A stretch of 64,000 bases of DNA from Salvia splendens (lineage: Eukaryota; Streptophyta; Magnoliopsida; Lamiales; Lamiaceae). Shown here piece after piece: positions 37,121-48,267 of this stretch. Numbering within the stretch: the stretch's first letter is position 1; each line of letters begins with the position of its first letter. The stretch is taken from contig NC_056044.1 of the NCBI RefSeq assembly GCF_004379255.2, positions 3,125,001-3,189,000 of the forward strand. The letters are read 5' to 3'. The notes beneath the pieces are model-generated. The model did no database searches. It was not told the origin of the DNA and saw nothing but the letters and a program-made list of their open reading frames with translations. Both the position numbers and the translations under genes were made by a program.

Positions 37121-38216
37121 AACGAAATTCATCAAACAATGTTCAGGTAATTAATTGTAGGCATCATCTACGGTCCTCACTATCAAGTGCCTACAATAAA
37201 GTTGATAATCTCGGATTTTAATGAAACAAATATCAATTTGGACCTAGCTGTTGGTATGTGTTTTATATTGGATCAGCAAAAAAAACATTGGTGAATAAGT
37301 TGGGTGCATATATCGAAATATTATGCGACTTGTGTCGTCAGTATACATGAGGAGCCAGGTGAACATTTATACTGATTCTTCTTTTTTAACACATTTTTCG
37401 CAGGGCAGGATGCATACATTGCAATTGGACGGTCATTCATGCCATAGAAATCACCAAGGTCGTGTGATCTACTGATATTGCTGTCTATGCCATAAGACGG
37501 GACCTAGGTCAGCTGCTGTACCGACATTCATGATCTCGCCCCTACAAAACATGACTTTCCAATGGTTATGTGACCATTTTGGAAGAGTTGTCTACATGTA
37601 GTCTTCTCAAACTCTTAACTTAATCACAGAGCTAATCGAAGTGGACATGCCATTATTGGAGAAGGGAATGGGACAAGAGCATTTGTTTGTATGTAGAAGA
37701 TATTGGCAATCCTTACAAATTCACTATGCAATATTATTTTGTATGTAGAAGATACTGTCATACTTAATTTTCTTGCCAATAGATGACAAGTTCCGGTTAA
37801 CAACTATATGCATTGCTTTTCTTGGTGAATTACCAAAGTATGATTTTCATCATATGTATTTTAATATTTTAGGACGTTCAAGATTTAAAATCCCATTTTA
37901 CATAAGTGAACCACACACACTCCACTAAATTATTAGTAATAAACTATTTTTCTTTTTAATTTTTTTAAAACTTGTACCAACTGTGGAAGTTTTTCAACAG
38001 CTTTCATTACAGAATCTCAAGACCATCTGATAACAAGATCCAAGTTTAAGATGTTTTAGATTTCTGTTAATCAACACTAGATTATACGAACAAATGAACA
38101 CGAGTGATATAAATTATAATGTGTCTAATGCAAGTAACTATTTAATTATTCATATTTCATTACGATGGTCGAATATATTCGTCTATGTTCGATTTATTTG
38201 AAGCGTTGTGCATGCA
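37121..38216. other. DBR1 3' flank and intergenic DNA
   Basis: The DBR1 3' UTR presumably lies in the first few hundred bases. No other ORF or repeat was recognised. Confidence 0.5.
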
Positions 38217-38277
38217 GGGTCCATAGCTCAGTGGTAGAGCAATTGACTGCAGATCAATAGGTCACCGGTTGGGCCCT
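38217..38277 (+). tRNA. tRNA-Cys (GCA), truncated by an 11-nt T-arm deletion; likely pseudogene
   Basis: The sequence has a complete acceptor stem (GGGTCCA pairing with TGGGCCC, then discriminator T), an intact D arm (GCTC..GAGC with AGTGGTA loop), and an anticodon arm ATTGA-CTGCAGA-TCAAT with anticodon GCA. After the variable loop the T arm collapses: ACCGGTT runs directly into GGGCCC. A normal plant tRNA-Cys is about 72 nt and has the T loop plus the 3' T-stem strand here; this gene has 61 nt. The missing segment would lie between two CGGTT copies, consistent with slippage deletion. A T-run follows at 38277-38290, like a Pol III terminator. Without a T arm it is probably not functional. Confidence 0.85.
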
Positions 38278-39399
38278 TTATTTTTTAATTTTTTTGTTTC
38301 TTTTTTAATACTTCATCCGTCTCAATATGAAACATTTGGTTTTCAGCACATGATTTTTTAGTTTCATGTTTAATACGTCCCAATAAATATGAAACAATTA
38401 GTTTTCGGCACATGATTTTATGTTGTGTTAATGTGTTATATTGTGAGTTTAATACTCTTGTTTAAATAGTGCTCCTTTTTATCAAAAGATGATTAATAAT
38501 GATTTTCAATTCGCCTTTATTTTATGTACAATTTTCTGATTAATAGTGATTTTCAATTCGCAATCATTTTATACAATTTTCCAATTACCATTTTTTTGTA
38601 TTCTTCTATTAATGAAGTTTGTAGTAAGATTGAAAGAGTTAGAACCACCAAGGTCATGTAATCATGTTGGTGTCTTCTCTTCATAGTTGTGTTCACCACG
38701 TCAATAAACAGAAAAAAAAATCGAAAATTGGTAATTTATTTTGTATAGAAAGAAACAGCAAATAAGTTTCAAAAATCGGTTTCAGTGTTGCATAAATTCC
38801 AATAAACCCTACACAAATTATAAATATTTTATTGCAATTCTGGATCATACATCACACACATTTTACTCCTCATTATTCACTCACTACAATTGCAGCCATG
38901 CTAATAACATCAAACACACGACTTCTCCATCAACAACAAAGACATGAACATAAGGAGATCACTGAAGAAATTTATTCTTCACAATTATATTCAGTTCTGT
39001 ACTCCAACGACACCAGGTTCAATCCTCTGCTGCTATTTACATCGGTCGAGGCTAAGAACAATGATGTTCTGATACCGGTCGAGGCAGACATAAAATATAT
39101 CAATCTGTTACATGACAACAAAACTTCACTAATACGAGTGTCCCTTCGTGCCTTCTTAATTCAAAACGTGGGAAACGTAAACCCAAATAAGAGTGTTCAG
39201 TGCTCACTACGGCAGAAGCTTCACACATACCCCTAAGGGCATTCTTTGCAGAAGCTATTTCTTGAATCCGTGGTAGATCATCCGATTCTGACAAAGTGTA
39301 AGACTGGTCTCCTATACAGTATGAATTCAAAACCATGCATTCGTATCCGCAGAATCCTTCAAAACCAGAACATGATCTAAACTCGAGAGTGGCTGATAC
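38278..39399. other. Intergenic DNA and SUT4 3' UTR
   Basis: About 38310-38440 contains two diverged, directly repeated Stowaway-like fragments (CATCCGTCTCAATATGAAAC, then a related GTCCCAATAAATATGAAAC). The part nearest 39400 is the expected 3' UTR of the sucrose transporter. No separate gene is seen. Confidence 0.45.
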
Positions 39400-42300
39400 C
39401 TAGAGGTGGATCCTCGGTTTTTCAACTCTTGTTCTGGGAATGGCCAAGATGGCTATAAGCCCTCCAGTTAATGCAGCGATTGCTCCAACAGCTATGGCTG
39501 GGGCGTTGCCGCCACCAAAGAGTTGATCCCATGGACCGGATCCCAGGGACACAACCATCTGTTATCAAAATTGTAACCAGTGAGTTTCTACAGATAGAGA
39601 AGTATCAAGTGTGCCCGTCACATGCACTTTTCATTGTAATTGCCACATGAAAAAATTAAACAGAAACAGATATTCCATAGTCGAAAGCATAGAATGAAAC
39701 GGTAAAAGGATTAACCATTGTTCAAGAAAACTAGCACATAACAGAATCACAATACCAATTTTTTTGTTCAAGGAGTATATGTTTGTTTTTGTATGGTTAT
39801 CTCTATTAATGTGATCACATTCAACTTCGACCGAAGCCAGCAGCAGGCACGACAATAAAAAAAATTAATTATTGAACTACACGAGAGCAGTCTATACCTG
39901 TGGGATTACAATTGCCATGTTCAGAACACCCATGGATAACCCTGCAACATTGAAATCATTTCTCAAAAGTGACATCCAACTAGCAAGATCCAGTCATCTA
40001 GACCATGATTTACCAACCTTGACCAAGGCCTAGTGCTTCAATTCGTGTAGATACCAATGCATATGGAACACTATTTGTCATCTGCAATTAAATTACACAT
40101 CAGAAATTAATATAGCAAATATCTAAGGTTAAAAAAATTTCGGGCCCCAATTTCCACAAGTAAAGCAATAGATAGAACTTAGATGATGCATATGTCGAGT
40201 AGTGTTACTAATCTCACTAAGTAATTTTCAGAAAAATGAGATCAATTATAAGGTAGATAAGCATTCGGGAACATATTGCAGAAACTTCAGAAAGAACATA
40301 GTAACTTACTGCCAACGGAGCACCAAGAAATGTAAAAGCTAGTAGGGCAGCTACCACAATACCATCTGGAGGAAGACCACCGTTGAGATCCATATTACTC
40401 CTGATGGCACCAATGATAAGCATCGCTACAAATATAAGAGCCATGAGGACGTTTGAAAGTCCCCACATGAATCCAGCACCCCATCTCCGGCAAAGCTTTT
40501 CCATAAACACAGATGTTATCCCAAGGACCACTGAGTTCAACATCAAGCCAAGCGAACCCATTCTAACTCCCTGGTCGTAATTCTTCCCATCATTAGGCTC
40601 CCCACCATATATCTCACGACCCATCCAATCCGTATCAAAAAGAATAAATGGAAACCACCCGATCCAGGTTAGAGCAGTAACAAGAAGGATTACCCACACA
40701 GTACCAGGGAGATATCTAAATGTTCCAAAGAGTTCCCAGAGTAAAGCTTCACGCTCGTGAGAACCTTCTTGCGTAGAATCATTGAGAGATTTCAAGGGCT
40801 GTTCTTGAGCTGCTGTCAGGCTTATGCCTGTAGTTACTACAATAAAAATAATATCAATAATGAATGCTGCCTTCAGATTAGCACAGCTGATGTTGCAAGC
40901 TGAAGTGAGTGTAAAAGGGAATATCTTGAACCAGCCACTGAATGAACCAGCCGCATATCCAAGTATATTGCCAATAGCCATAAATAGGGAGAAATACGCA
41001 TTTGCTACTCGAGTTCTCCTGTGATCCTTTCCTATCATGAAATGTAACAAAAGAAAACCATTAATAATTGAAGGGCGTCCTAATTCAGAAAGTACTAATT
41101 AATGAAAGACGATGCTCACAGAAGAAGCTAAACTTCGTAAAGATAAACAGGTCTAAAAGCAGGAATGTCTTTTTCTCCGAAATATAGCCATCCTATTACT
41201 ATGGGTAGCATTTTGTTTATATGACTACTGGCCTTCTCCATTAGCCAAATGTCAACCAGAGAACTGGCTTTACTCTGAAGTTGTAATCTTTCTTTGCTCT
41301 GAAGTCAGCAGAGCAGTTATCGGTTGTCCATTATAATTCATGGAGTACTGATGCAGAAACTCAAAGAAGAATTGACAATAATCTTAATGCATTTAGCTAG
41401 GGTGCTCTGTGCTCATTTCAGCAGACCCAATACATTAGAAGGAAAATGAAGGGTGCACCTAAAGAAAAGGACGGGAAGCAAATAACTTCACCAACATCAA
41501 AGATCAGCCTTTACGAAAAATATGGCAATCTCACAAGGCATCAAATTACCAAAACCAAAAACAACAATGCGACTTCAAGCTTCTTACATTTACTTAGCTA
41601 ATGAATTATGCGGAAAAGGTACTAACATTGATCCACAAGAAGCTCAGGAAACTCTGAAAGAGCAAAAGCAAGTTTGAGAAAAGCTGAAGAAATGAGACAA
41701 AAAATCGAGGCAAATCTAGCTCCCTGGCAAGCTAGGACAAGAGTCAAGACTGATAGTGCAATTTCATAACTAGTTGGCATGCTCGAATAATTAAAAGATG
41801 TTCAGTTTCTTAAACCTATTTTGATTGCAATCACTCAACATGATCCAATTTTGATACGAAATGATCTTCACCATCTTCAACTAACCTTGTAAGTACATCC
41901 CAAATTCATAATACACGGCTTTCATCAACCCGATAGCGACCTATTTTAGTACTATAACCAAACTTTCAATGTACAGAACCTCAGACCCTTCCCCACAGAA
42001 GAAATTAGAAAGTCAACCTTCCATTCCACCCATAATAAGACAAAAACCCTCAATCTTCCTCAACTTCACCACTTTTCTAAAATATCATTGATTGTAACTG
42101 CAACTAAGCCAAATCTTAGATCTTTCCTCTACACTGAATCGACAACAATCTTAAGCAATAAGCTTAATAGTAGTAATACAAATAAAAGTAGAGCACGTTA
42201 AGCAAAAGCAAAGCAAAACAGAAAAAAGGGGGATTTTGGATTTAGAAATGGAAATGGAAATTCACCGGTTAGGTCAGCGAGGAGAGCGCGGCAGGGGCCC

Positions 42301-42782
42301 TGAGTCATATTATTAGCGACGTCGAGAATCCAGAAACCGATGACGAACGCCGCCACCGCCCTAATTTTGATCTCGCCGGTGTCGGCGCGATCTCCGAGCC
42401 ACCAGCCGATGTCGGCAGCGAAGCCGATGAAGAGGACGGAGAAGACGATGGAGAGGGCGCCGGCGACTATGAAGGGGCGGCGGCGGCCGAAGCGGCTGGT
42501 GCAGCGGTCGCTGAACTGGCCGACGAGCGGCTGCACGAAGAGGCCGGAGATCGGGCCGCAGAGCCAGATGATGCTTGCCCACGCGTGCGGTATCCCCAGC
42601 TCCTGCACGTAGGGCGTCAATAGCGACAGCTGCAGCGCCCACCCGAACTGAATTCCGCACGAGACCGACGCCACGCGGAGCAGGGTCCGCAGTTTCACTC
42701 TCGCGGGCCGGGCCGGGGCCGGGCCGGGGAGAAGCGGCGTGTTTTGGCTTGGAGTTGGCCTCGGCGGCGGCAGAGTCGGCAT
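39400..42782 (-). CDS. SUT4: Sucrose/H+ symporter, SUT4 clade
   Basis: Five exons (42782-42266, 41031-40310, 40081-40018, 39941-39898, 39558-39400) join in frame to 501 residues, all with GT-AG introns. The product is a 12-helix major-facilitator sucrose carrier of the GPH family. SUT4-clade members usually sit in the vacuolar membrane and export sucrose to the cytosol. Diagnostic sequences are [36 protein letters not shown] with the transport-critical His, [13 protein letters not shown] (RxGRR loop), [18 protein letters not shown], and [20 protein letters not shown]. The short central loop and short tails fit SUT4 rather than the long-loop SUT2 type. The Pro-rich N-terminus contains a TPLLPG dileucine-like stretch that could act in vacuolar sorting, which is an inference. 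A 2-kb Harbinger element begins 163 bp upstream of the ATG. Confidence 0.95.
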
Positions 42783-42944
42783 GATTGGTGATGTGTTTTT
42801 TATTTTTTTGTTGGAGGGAGAAATGGTGGGGGTGGGGTGCTCCTCCGCCGTGGGCGGTGGTGAGAGAGGAGGGTGGCGGTGGTGGAGGGAAGGCGTAAAG
42901 AGGGAGTAAAGGAGCTGAAATTTAATGGGACGAATTTGCCCTTA

Positions 42945-45003
42945 GAGTGTCCACAGTGGTGGCCCTTGAAGGCCACCAAAGTTGGCCCGGCCATCATTTG
43001 TGGCTCTCCCTCCGCAATGGTAAAAGTAACAAAATTAACAAAAATAACAAGGGCCACGAAATATGGCCCTCTCCAAAAAAAAATTAATTTGTTTGCTTTT
43101 TTTTAATGATATTTTTTAATTTAACTATATTAAATTTTATTAGACTAATAATTTGGAAAATAAACAAAATTTAATAAAGTTACGAATTAAAACCAAATTT
43201 TCGTCGTACTATAGATAGAGGAAAATTCTACAACGAAAATTTTTAAAAAACACAACATAAAAAGATAAAAAGACGCCACCCTTCCTACTAGGTGGCGTCA
43301 TCGGAATCCGGCACATCACCGTCGTTACCCCCGCCACCGCCCCCACTGCCGCTAGCTCTGCCCGTCTCCGACCCGTCGGCCCACCCCAACTTCGACCTCA
43401 ATCTAAGAATGAGGTCGTAGCACATCTTCTTGGTGAGAGGGTCTGTTGACTTCTCGTACAAGGACAAGTTATCCCCAAGTTGCTTCATCATCTGCACCTC
43501 CAGGGTTTGAGCCAACGCCGCGGTAGGTGTTGGGCGCGGTGCTGACGCGCTCTCAGGAGAGACTTGGGATGCGTTCCTAGCTTTCCGGATGGCGGCTTGC
43601 TCGCCCTGCGGGCGTTGGCGCCTCGACATTGTCGAGCGGGGCTCCTCCAACACATCGTCATTCAGGTCGAATGCACGTGAGTCGCTACCACCTCTGTAGG
43701 CGCTGTCGGCACGGAGTTTTGTCCGCTTCCCAGTAGGACCGATCTCATCGTCGCAGATCGCCTTGAACTGAGGGGAGTCTCGGAGAAGCAGATATTCATT
43801 CCAGTAGGTGAACTTGGGCCAGTCTTCAGTATTAAACAACTGATACGATAACGCCCGTACGTCGGCTTCGCTGCGGCCGCTTTTGGCATTCTGGAGTTGT
43901 CTCTCGTAAATACTACTGAACCTCTTCACAGCTCTACTGATCCAGCCGAACTTCTTCCGGACCTGGCCTACATCACGCTCGGCACTGTCTGCTGGTTTGA
44001 AGCCATGGTACACCATCAGCACACGCCTCCAGAAGCAAACGTCGGTCTGATCCGTACCGATGACCAGATTCGTCGTGACTACCTCCCAGGCCCGATCAAC
44101 AGCAAGGGATTCATTGTCGTTGTACGGGACCCCCCACCGAGCACCACCTCCTCCGCCGCCGCCTCGGCTGCCGCTTCCGCCGGGCCCCTGCTCTCTGTCT
44201 CCGCCGCGGCCGCCGCCGGGCCCCTGCTCTCCGTTGCCGCCATTTCGCCCCCCACGGCCGCTGCCGCCGCCGCCTCGCCTACCCCGTCGCTGCCGCCTCG
44301 CCTCCCACCGCCGCCGCCATTTCGGCCTCGGCCACCGCCTAGCCCCCCACCACCGCCGGTTCGGCCACCGCCGGTGGGGGCCTCCACCTCCACACTACCG
44401 GATGTCGGGGTCTCCGGTGTACCCATCAACTGTTCCCATGTGAATCTATCAGATTCAGACAGAAGAGACTGTGTGTATTGGAATTAGGAGGATTGGAAGT
44501 GCTGAGACGGGTTGTTGATCGCGTCCATATTCGGCCGGTAGTCACCGAACCCTGATTGTTGGAGAACCACGTTCCTCTGTTGATGGAAGGATGACTGAAC
44601 TCGGTATTGTGGCGATTGTGGACTCCACATCTGATTTGGGAAGTTGCCGTATCCCGAGTCTCCATATCCCGGGGAATCACCATCTCCACCTTCCATCTTT
44701 GGTAGGATTTTAATTAAGGGTTTGTAGTGTTGAAGTGTAAAATGGAGTGGAAAAAATGGAAATGGATATGGTAGGATTTATAAAAAAATTTTGAAATTAA
44801 AAAAATAAATAAAAAAATTTTCCGCGGCCCAGCCGCAAAACGTGACTCGCTACAGTGGAGGGTCGCGGCTCACACGGCCCAGCTCGTAAAGGCCGCGGCT
44901 GCGGCTCTCTCGTGGCTCTCAGCCCTCAGCCGCAAAATGTGGCTCTCTGCAGTGGGGGGGCAGCGCACCGAGCCGCGGGCCGCGGCTCCCCCACTGTGGA
45001 CAC
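42945..45003. mobile_element. PIF/Harbinger element carrying only a decayed ORF1
   Basis: TTA flanks both ends (42942-42944 and 45004-45006). The left end GAGTGTCCACAGTGGTGG and the right end, read inverted as GTGTCCACAGTGGGGGAG, are terminal inverted repeats; the right tip lacks two bases. Subterminal GGCCACCAAAGTTGGCCCGG and GGGAGCCGCGGCC blocks recur in the MITE at 13663-14336. The only coding remnant is a Myb/SANT-like ORF1 on the minus strand. No DDE transposase ORF is visible, so the copy is non-autonomous. It lies directly upstream of SUT4. Confidence 0.8.
43288..44696 (-). pseudogene. Harbinger ORF1 (Myb/SANT-like DNA-binding protein), broken
   Basis: The reading frame starts at ATG 44696 (MEGGDGDSPGYGDSGYGNF) and runs to an in-frame TAA at 44486-44484. 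The same frame then continues (YTQSLLSESDRFTWEQLMG) into a Gly/Ala-rich, GC-rich block. A frameshift inside that low-complexity block (about 44150-44330) separates it from the conserved part, which reads on to 43288. That part contains SLAVDRAWEVVTTNLVIGTD, CFWRRVLMVYHGFKP, and the NAM-associated-like C-terminal region (SRRQRPQGEQAAIRKAR and a helical tail). In intact elements this protein helps bring the transposase to the terminal repeats. With one nonsense codon and one frameshift it should not make full-length protein; the open distal part is about 245 residues. Confidence 0.75.
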
Positions 45004-45238
45004 TTATGAGAGAAAGAAACGGCGGGTGAGTCCTTCGCTTTTGAGAAAAGGCGTAGGGGCTGTTTGGGAGATATTATTCCTATCTGATATACAACATTTT
45101 TAGTCGTTACACAACATTTTTAGTCGTTAATTTTAATTTTAATGTGGCAAAAATTGTACTACTAGTAAGTGGACTCATCATATTGTATCATGAAACAGAT
45201 AATATAAAAGTGGAATGCACGTTGCAGAAACTTTTTTA

Positions 45239-45478
45239 CTATTCCCTCTGTCCATGAAAGTTTGTCCCATTTTTCTATTTTCGTCTGTCCCACAAAACTT
45301 GTCTCATTTCACTTTTAGTCATTTTTTGTAATGGACCTCATATTTCACTAATTCATTCATACTCACATTTTATATAAAACTAATATATAAAAGTAAGACT
45401 CACATTTCACTAACTTTTTCAATTTACTTTACATTATATTTTTTAAAACTCGTGCTCGGTCAAAGTGGACGGAGGGAG
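45239..45478. mobile_element. Stowaway-like MITE, copy A
   Basis: The left end has CCCTCTGTCCATGAAAG. The right end, inverted, has CTCCCTCCGTCCACTTTG and is followed by TA (45479-45480). The interior matches copy B (45646-45895), for example AAACTAATATATAAAAGTA and CTAACTTTTTCAATT. Confidence 0.7.
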
Positions 45479-45645
45479 TATTTGTTTTGAAGCTCCATAT
45501 GATTTAAAATACTAGTAGTATTATTCAAAATCGTGGACAAAAATAGAATACAACATAACTATGGTTAAATGAGTATTAGGTCACTAATATAAACTCTATT
45601 AATTGAATGTTTTAACAATTGAAATTGAGTTAGTACATCTATTAT

Positions 45646-45895
45646 ACTCTCTCCGTCCCACATAATTTGACTCAGTTTTCCATTTTGGGTCGTCTCACAT
45701 AATTTGTCCCACTTCACTCTTACCATTTTTGGTAGACCCCACATTCCACTAACTCATTCCTACTCACATTTAATTATAAAACTAATATATAAAAGTAGGA
45801 CTCACATTCCACTAACTTTTTCAATTCACTTTTCATTACATTTATTAAAACCTGTGCCCGGTTAAAGTGTCCCAAATTATATGGGACGGAGGGAG
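45646..45895. mobile_element. Stowaway-like MITE, copy B
   Basis: TA flanks both ends (45644-45645 and 45896-45897), with termini CTCTCTCCGTCCCACATAAT and CTCCCTCCGTCCCATATAAT (inverted). It lies 167 bp from copy A in the same orientation and ends 16 bp before the copia LTR. Confidence 0.75.
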
Positions 45896-45911
45896 TAAAT
45901 CGATAGTGGCT

Positions 45912-46100
45912 TGATAGCATAAAATAATGCACTGATTTAAATCTCTAATTGTATTATTTTCTGTATTATTTTCTGCCTTCTATCAAGGGATTGTATCAAT
46001 CCTTGATTTATCTCTTTCCTTGTTTAGTTTAGAAAGTATTGTATATATTGTAAAGTGTGTGATGAATATCTTCAATGCAAATACAATATTTACACTCACA
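45912..46100 (+). repeat. 5' LTR of the copia element
   Basis: This is 189 bp long, matches the 3' LTR base for base by eye, and is preceded by TGGCT. It contains the element's presumed promoter; GTATATATTG near 46033 could serve as a TATA-like site. Confidence 0.93.
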
Positions 46101-46115
46101 TGGTATCAGCCTAGG
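46101..46115 (+). promoter_or_regulatory. Primer-binding site (initiator tRNA-Met)
   Basis: TGGTATCAGCC starts at the base after the 5' LTR. Its first nine bases are complementary to the 3' end of plant initiator tRNA-Met, the usual copia primer. Confidence 0.85.
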
Positions 46116-46185
46116 ATACTGAAACCCAAATCTCTTCTCGCTCTACCATCTTTGCTACTCTCCCTCAATTCATAGGCCTTACGTC

Positions 46186-48267
46186 ATGGCTGCTTCTTCA
46201 AACCCCTCTTCTGATACACTGCCATATGGTACTTTAATCCATATGCTTACTATTAAATTATCATCAACAAACTACTTGTTGTGGAGAAGCCAAATCTACC
46301 CACTTCTCATTGGTCAAGAGCTTATCAGCCTAGTTGATGGATCACGTCCAGCACCACCGACTGACGTTGTCGCTGACGGAAACTTAACACCAAATCCAGC
46401 ATACCAATCTTGGCGTGTTGATGATCAGAGACTTGTCAGTCTCATATTCTCTTCCTTGTCCGAGGAAGCAATGTCTGTGGTGGTCGGCTGCACCACCGCT
46501 CGCGCTGTTTGGCTCGCATTAGAGCACACGTTTAGCCATCAATCTAAGGCTCGAGAACTCCGTCTAAAAGGACAACTTCAGTCCATCAAGAAAGGAGCTC
46601 GCTCGGTCTCTGAATTTGGCCGAGATTTCAAACTCGTTTGTGATCAATTATCTGCAATTGGGCGATCCGTTGATGAAACAAACAAAATCCATCTATTTAT
46701 GAAAGGACTTGGCTCTGAATTCTCTAGCTTCTCAGCAACTCAAATGGCTATGTCCCCATTACCATCCTTTTCAGATCTTCTCAACAATGCTGAAGCTTGG
46801 GACATGTTTCAACAAACACTGGAACCAAACATATCTTCCCCAGCTGCTTTCACCGCCCACACACACTCTCGGTCTTCTAATACCCAAATGTCTCGTGGCC
46901 GCGGTTACGGTCCAAAAAAGAGTGGTCGTGGTGGTTTTAGCCAAAAGCGTCAGCCTCACTGTCAAATATGCAGAACCACCGGACATTATGCCAACGTTTG
47001 TCCCGATCGATTCAATCGTGAGATTGCTACTGCCACATCTGTGGCCAACATTGCTGAGGCTTTCTCTGCATCAAATATTGCCTCTGATCCTCCTATATCT
47101 GACTGGTACTTAGACACGGGTGTATCAGCGCACATGACTCCTGCTCCGGCACAACTCCACTCATCTACGCCTTACACAGGTTCAGATTCAGTTGTAGTCG
47201 GTAATGGTGCCTTATTACCTATCTCTCATATTGGGACTTGTTATTTAAATAATTCTATTCATCTGTCTGAGGTGTTAGTTGTTCCCGGACTCACTAAAAA
47301 CTTGATTTCAGTGACCAAATTAACTACTGATTTACCTATTGATGTGGTTTTTACTGACAATTGCTTCAAAATTCAGCATCGGGAAAATCAACACATTCTG
47401 GCTCAAGGCAGTCGTAGGGATGGTCTGTACGTGTTGGATGATACTAAGTCAGCCCTGGTTGCAGCTCGTACGCCTAAAGCGTCTTTTGAACTGTGGCACT
47501 CTCGGCTTGGTCATGTTGCATTTGATGTAATTTCTTTTTTACATAAAATTGGGAGCATATCTGTTACTGCTTTGTTACCCAAACCGATGATTTGTGAAGC
47601 TTGTGAGAAAGCTAAAAGTCATCGATTACCTTTTGTTCGTGATGAAAAACGATCTTCTTCTATTTTAGACATTGTGCATTGTGATTTATGGGGCCCTGCA
47701 CCGGTTAACTCTGATTCTGGTTTTCGCTATTATGTTATTTTTGTGGATGATTATTCCAGATTTACATGGCTATATCCATTGCGACAAAAATCTGATTTCT
47801 ATGAAGTGTTGCTTCAGTTTAAGGTTTTTGTTGAAAATCAGTTGTCTAGTCGTATTAAAACTTTTCACAGTGATGGGGGCACAGAGTTTACAAATAAAAA
47901 GGTGCAGATGTTATTCCGAGAGTCGGGCATACACCATATATTTTCATCTCCATATACGCCTGCTCAGAATGGACGAGTGGAACGTAAACATAGGCACGTT
48001 ACTGAAACAGGTCTTACAATGTTATTTCATTCCTTTACTCCTATGAAATTTTGGATGGAAGCTTTTAGTACTGCCGTATATGTTATAAATCGTTTGCCCT
48101 CCAAGGTGTTAGATGGAAAATCACCCTTTGAGTTATTATTCTCAACTGTTCCAAACTTTGCACACTTTCATCCGTTTGGCTGTAGGGTTTATCCGTGTCT
48201 GAGAGACTACACTACAAACAAGTTTGAGCCACGAAGTAGAGCTTGTATTTTTTTTGGGCTACAGTAG
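46186..48267 (+). CDS. Copia gag-protease-integrase (5' part of polyprotein)
   Basis: This is the 693-residue first half of the polyprotein. In order it shows a UBN2/copia-type gag domain (LSSTNYLLWRSQIYPLL), a CX2CX4HX4C zinc knuckle (Cys259 to Cys272), an aspartic protease site in DWYLDTGVSAHMT (Asp310; DTG where DSG is common), the HHCC zinc-binding part before integrase (LWHSRLGH, CEACEKAK), and the integrase core with Asp500, Asp563 and Glu599. The last two are separated by 35 residues, as in DD35E enzymes. The frame ends at 48267 because of a one-base shift at an eight-T run (48248-48255). The remainder of pol continues in the next frame. Confidence 0.93.
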   Translation: MAASSNPSSDTLPYGTLIHMLTIKLSSTNYLLWRSQIYPLLIGQELISLVDGSRPAPPTDVVADGNLTPNPAYQSWRVDDQRLVSLIFSSLSEEAMSVVVGCTTARAVWLALEHTFSHQSKARELRLKGQLQSIKKGARSVSEFGRDFKLVCDQLSAIGRSVDETNKIHLFMKGLGSEFSSFSATQMAMSPLPSFSDLLNNAEAWDMFQQTLEPNISSPAAFTAHTHSRSSNTQMSRGRGYGPKKSGRGGFSQKRQPHCQICRTTGHYANVCPDRFNREIATATSVANIAEAFSASNIASDPPISDWYLDTGVSAHMTPAPAQLHSSTPYTGSDSVVVGNGALLPISHIGTCYLNNSIHLSEVLVVPGLTKNLISVTKLTTDLPIDVVFTDNCFKIQHRENQHILAQGSRRDGLYVLDDTKSALVAARTPKASFELWHSRLGHVAFDVISFLHKIGSISVTALLPKPMICEACEKAKSHRLPFVRDEKRSSSILDIVHCDLWGPAPVNSDSGFRYYVIFVDDYSRFTWLYPLRQKSDFYEVLLQFKVFVENQLSSRIKTFHSDGGTEFTNKKVQMLFRESGIHHIFSSPYTPAQNGRVERKHRHVTETGLTMLFHSFTPMKFWMEAFSTAVYVINRLPSKVLDGKSPFELLFSTVPNFAHFHPFGCRVYPCLRDYTTNKFEPRSRACIFFGLQ

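Noticed and set aside
43897..44487. Plus-strand proline/alanine-rich ORFs opposite the Harbinger ORF1
   Set aside because: They are mirror images of the GC-rich Gly/Ala-coding repeats on the minus strand. The minus strand has recognisable ORF1 homology, and these frames have low-complexity composition only.
48240..48267. Programmed ribosomal frameshifting between the two copia frames
   Set aside because: No heptameric slippery-site-plus-pseudoknot arrangement was recognised, and copia elements normally make one polyprotein. A homopolymer slip or read error is simpler, though not excluded.
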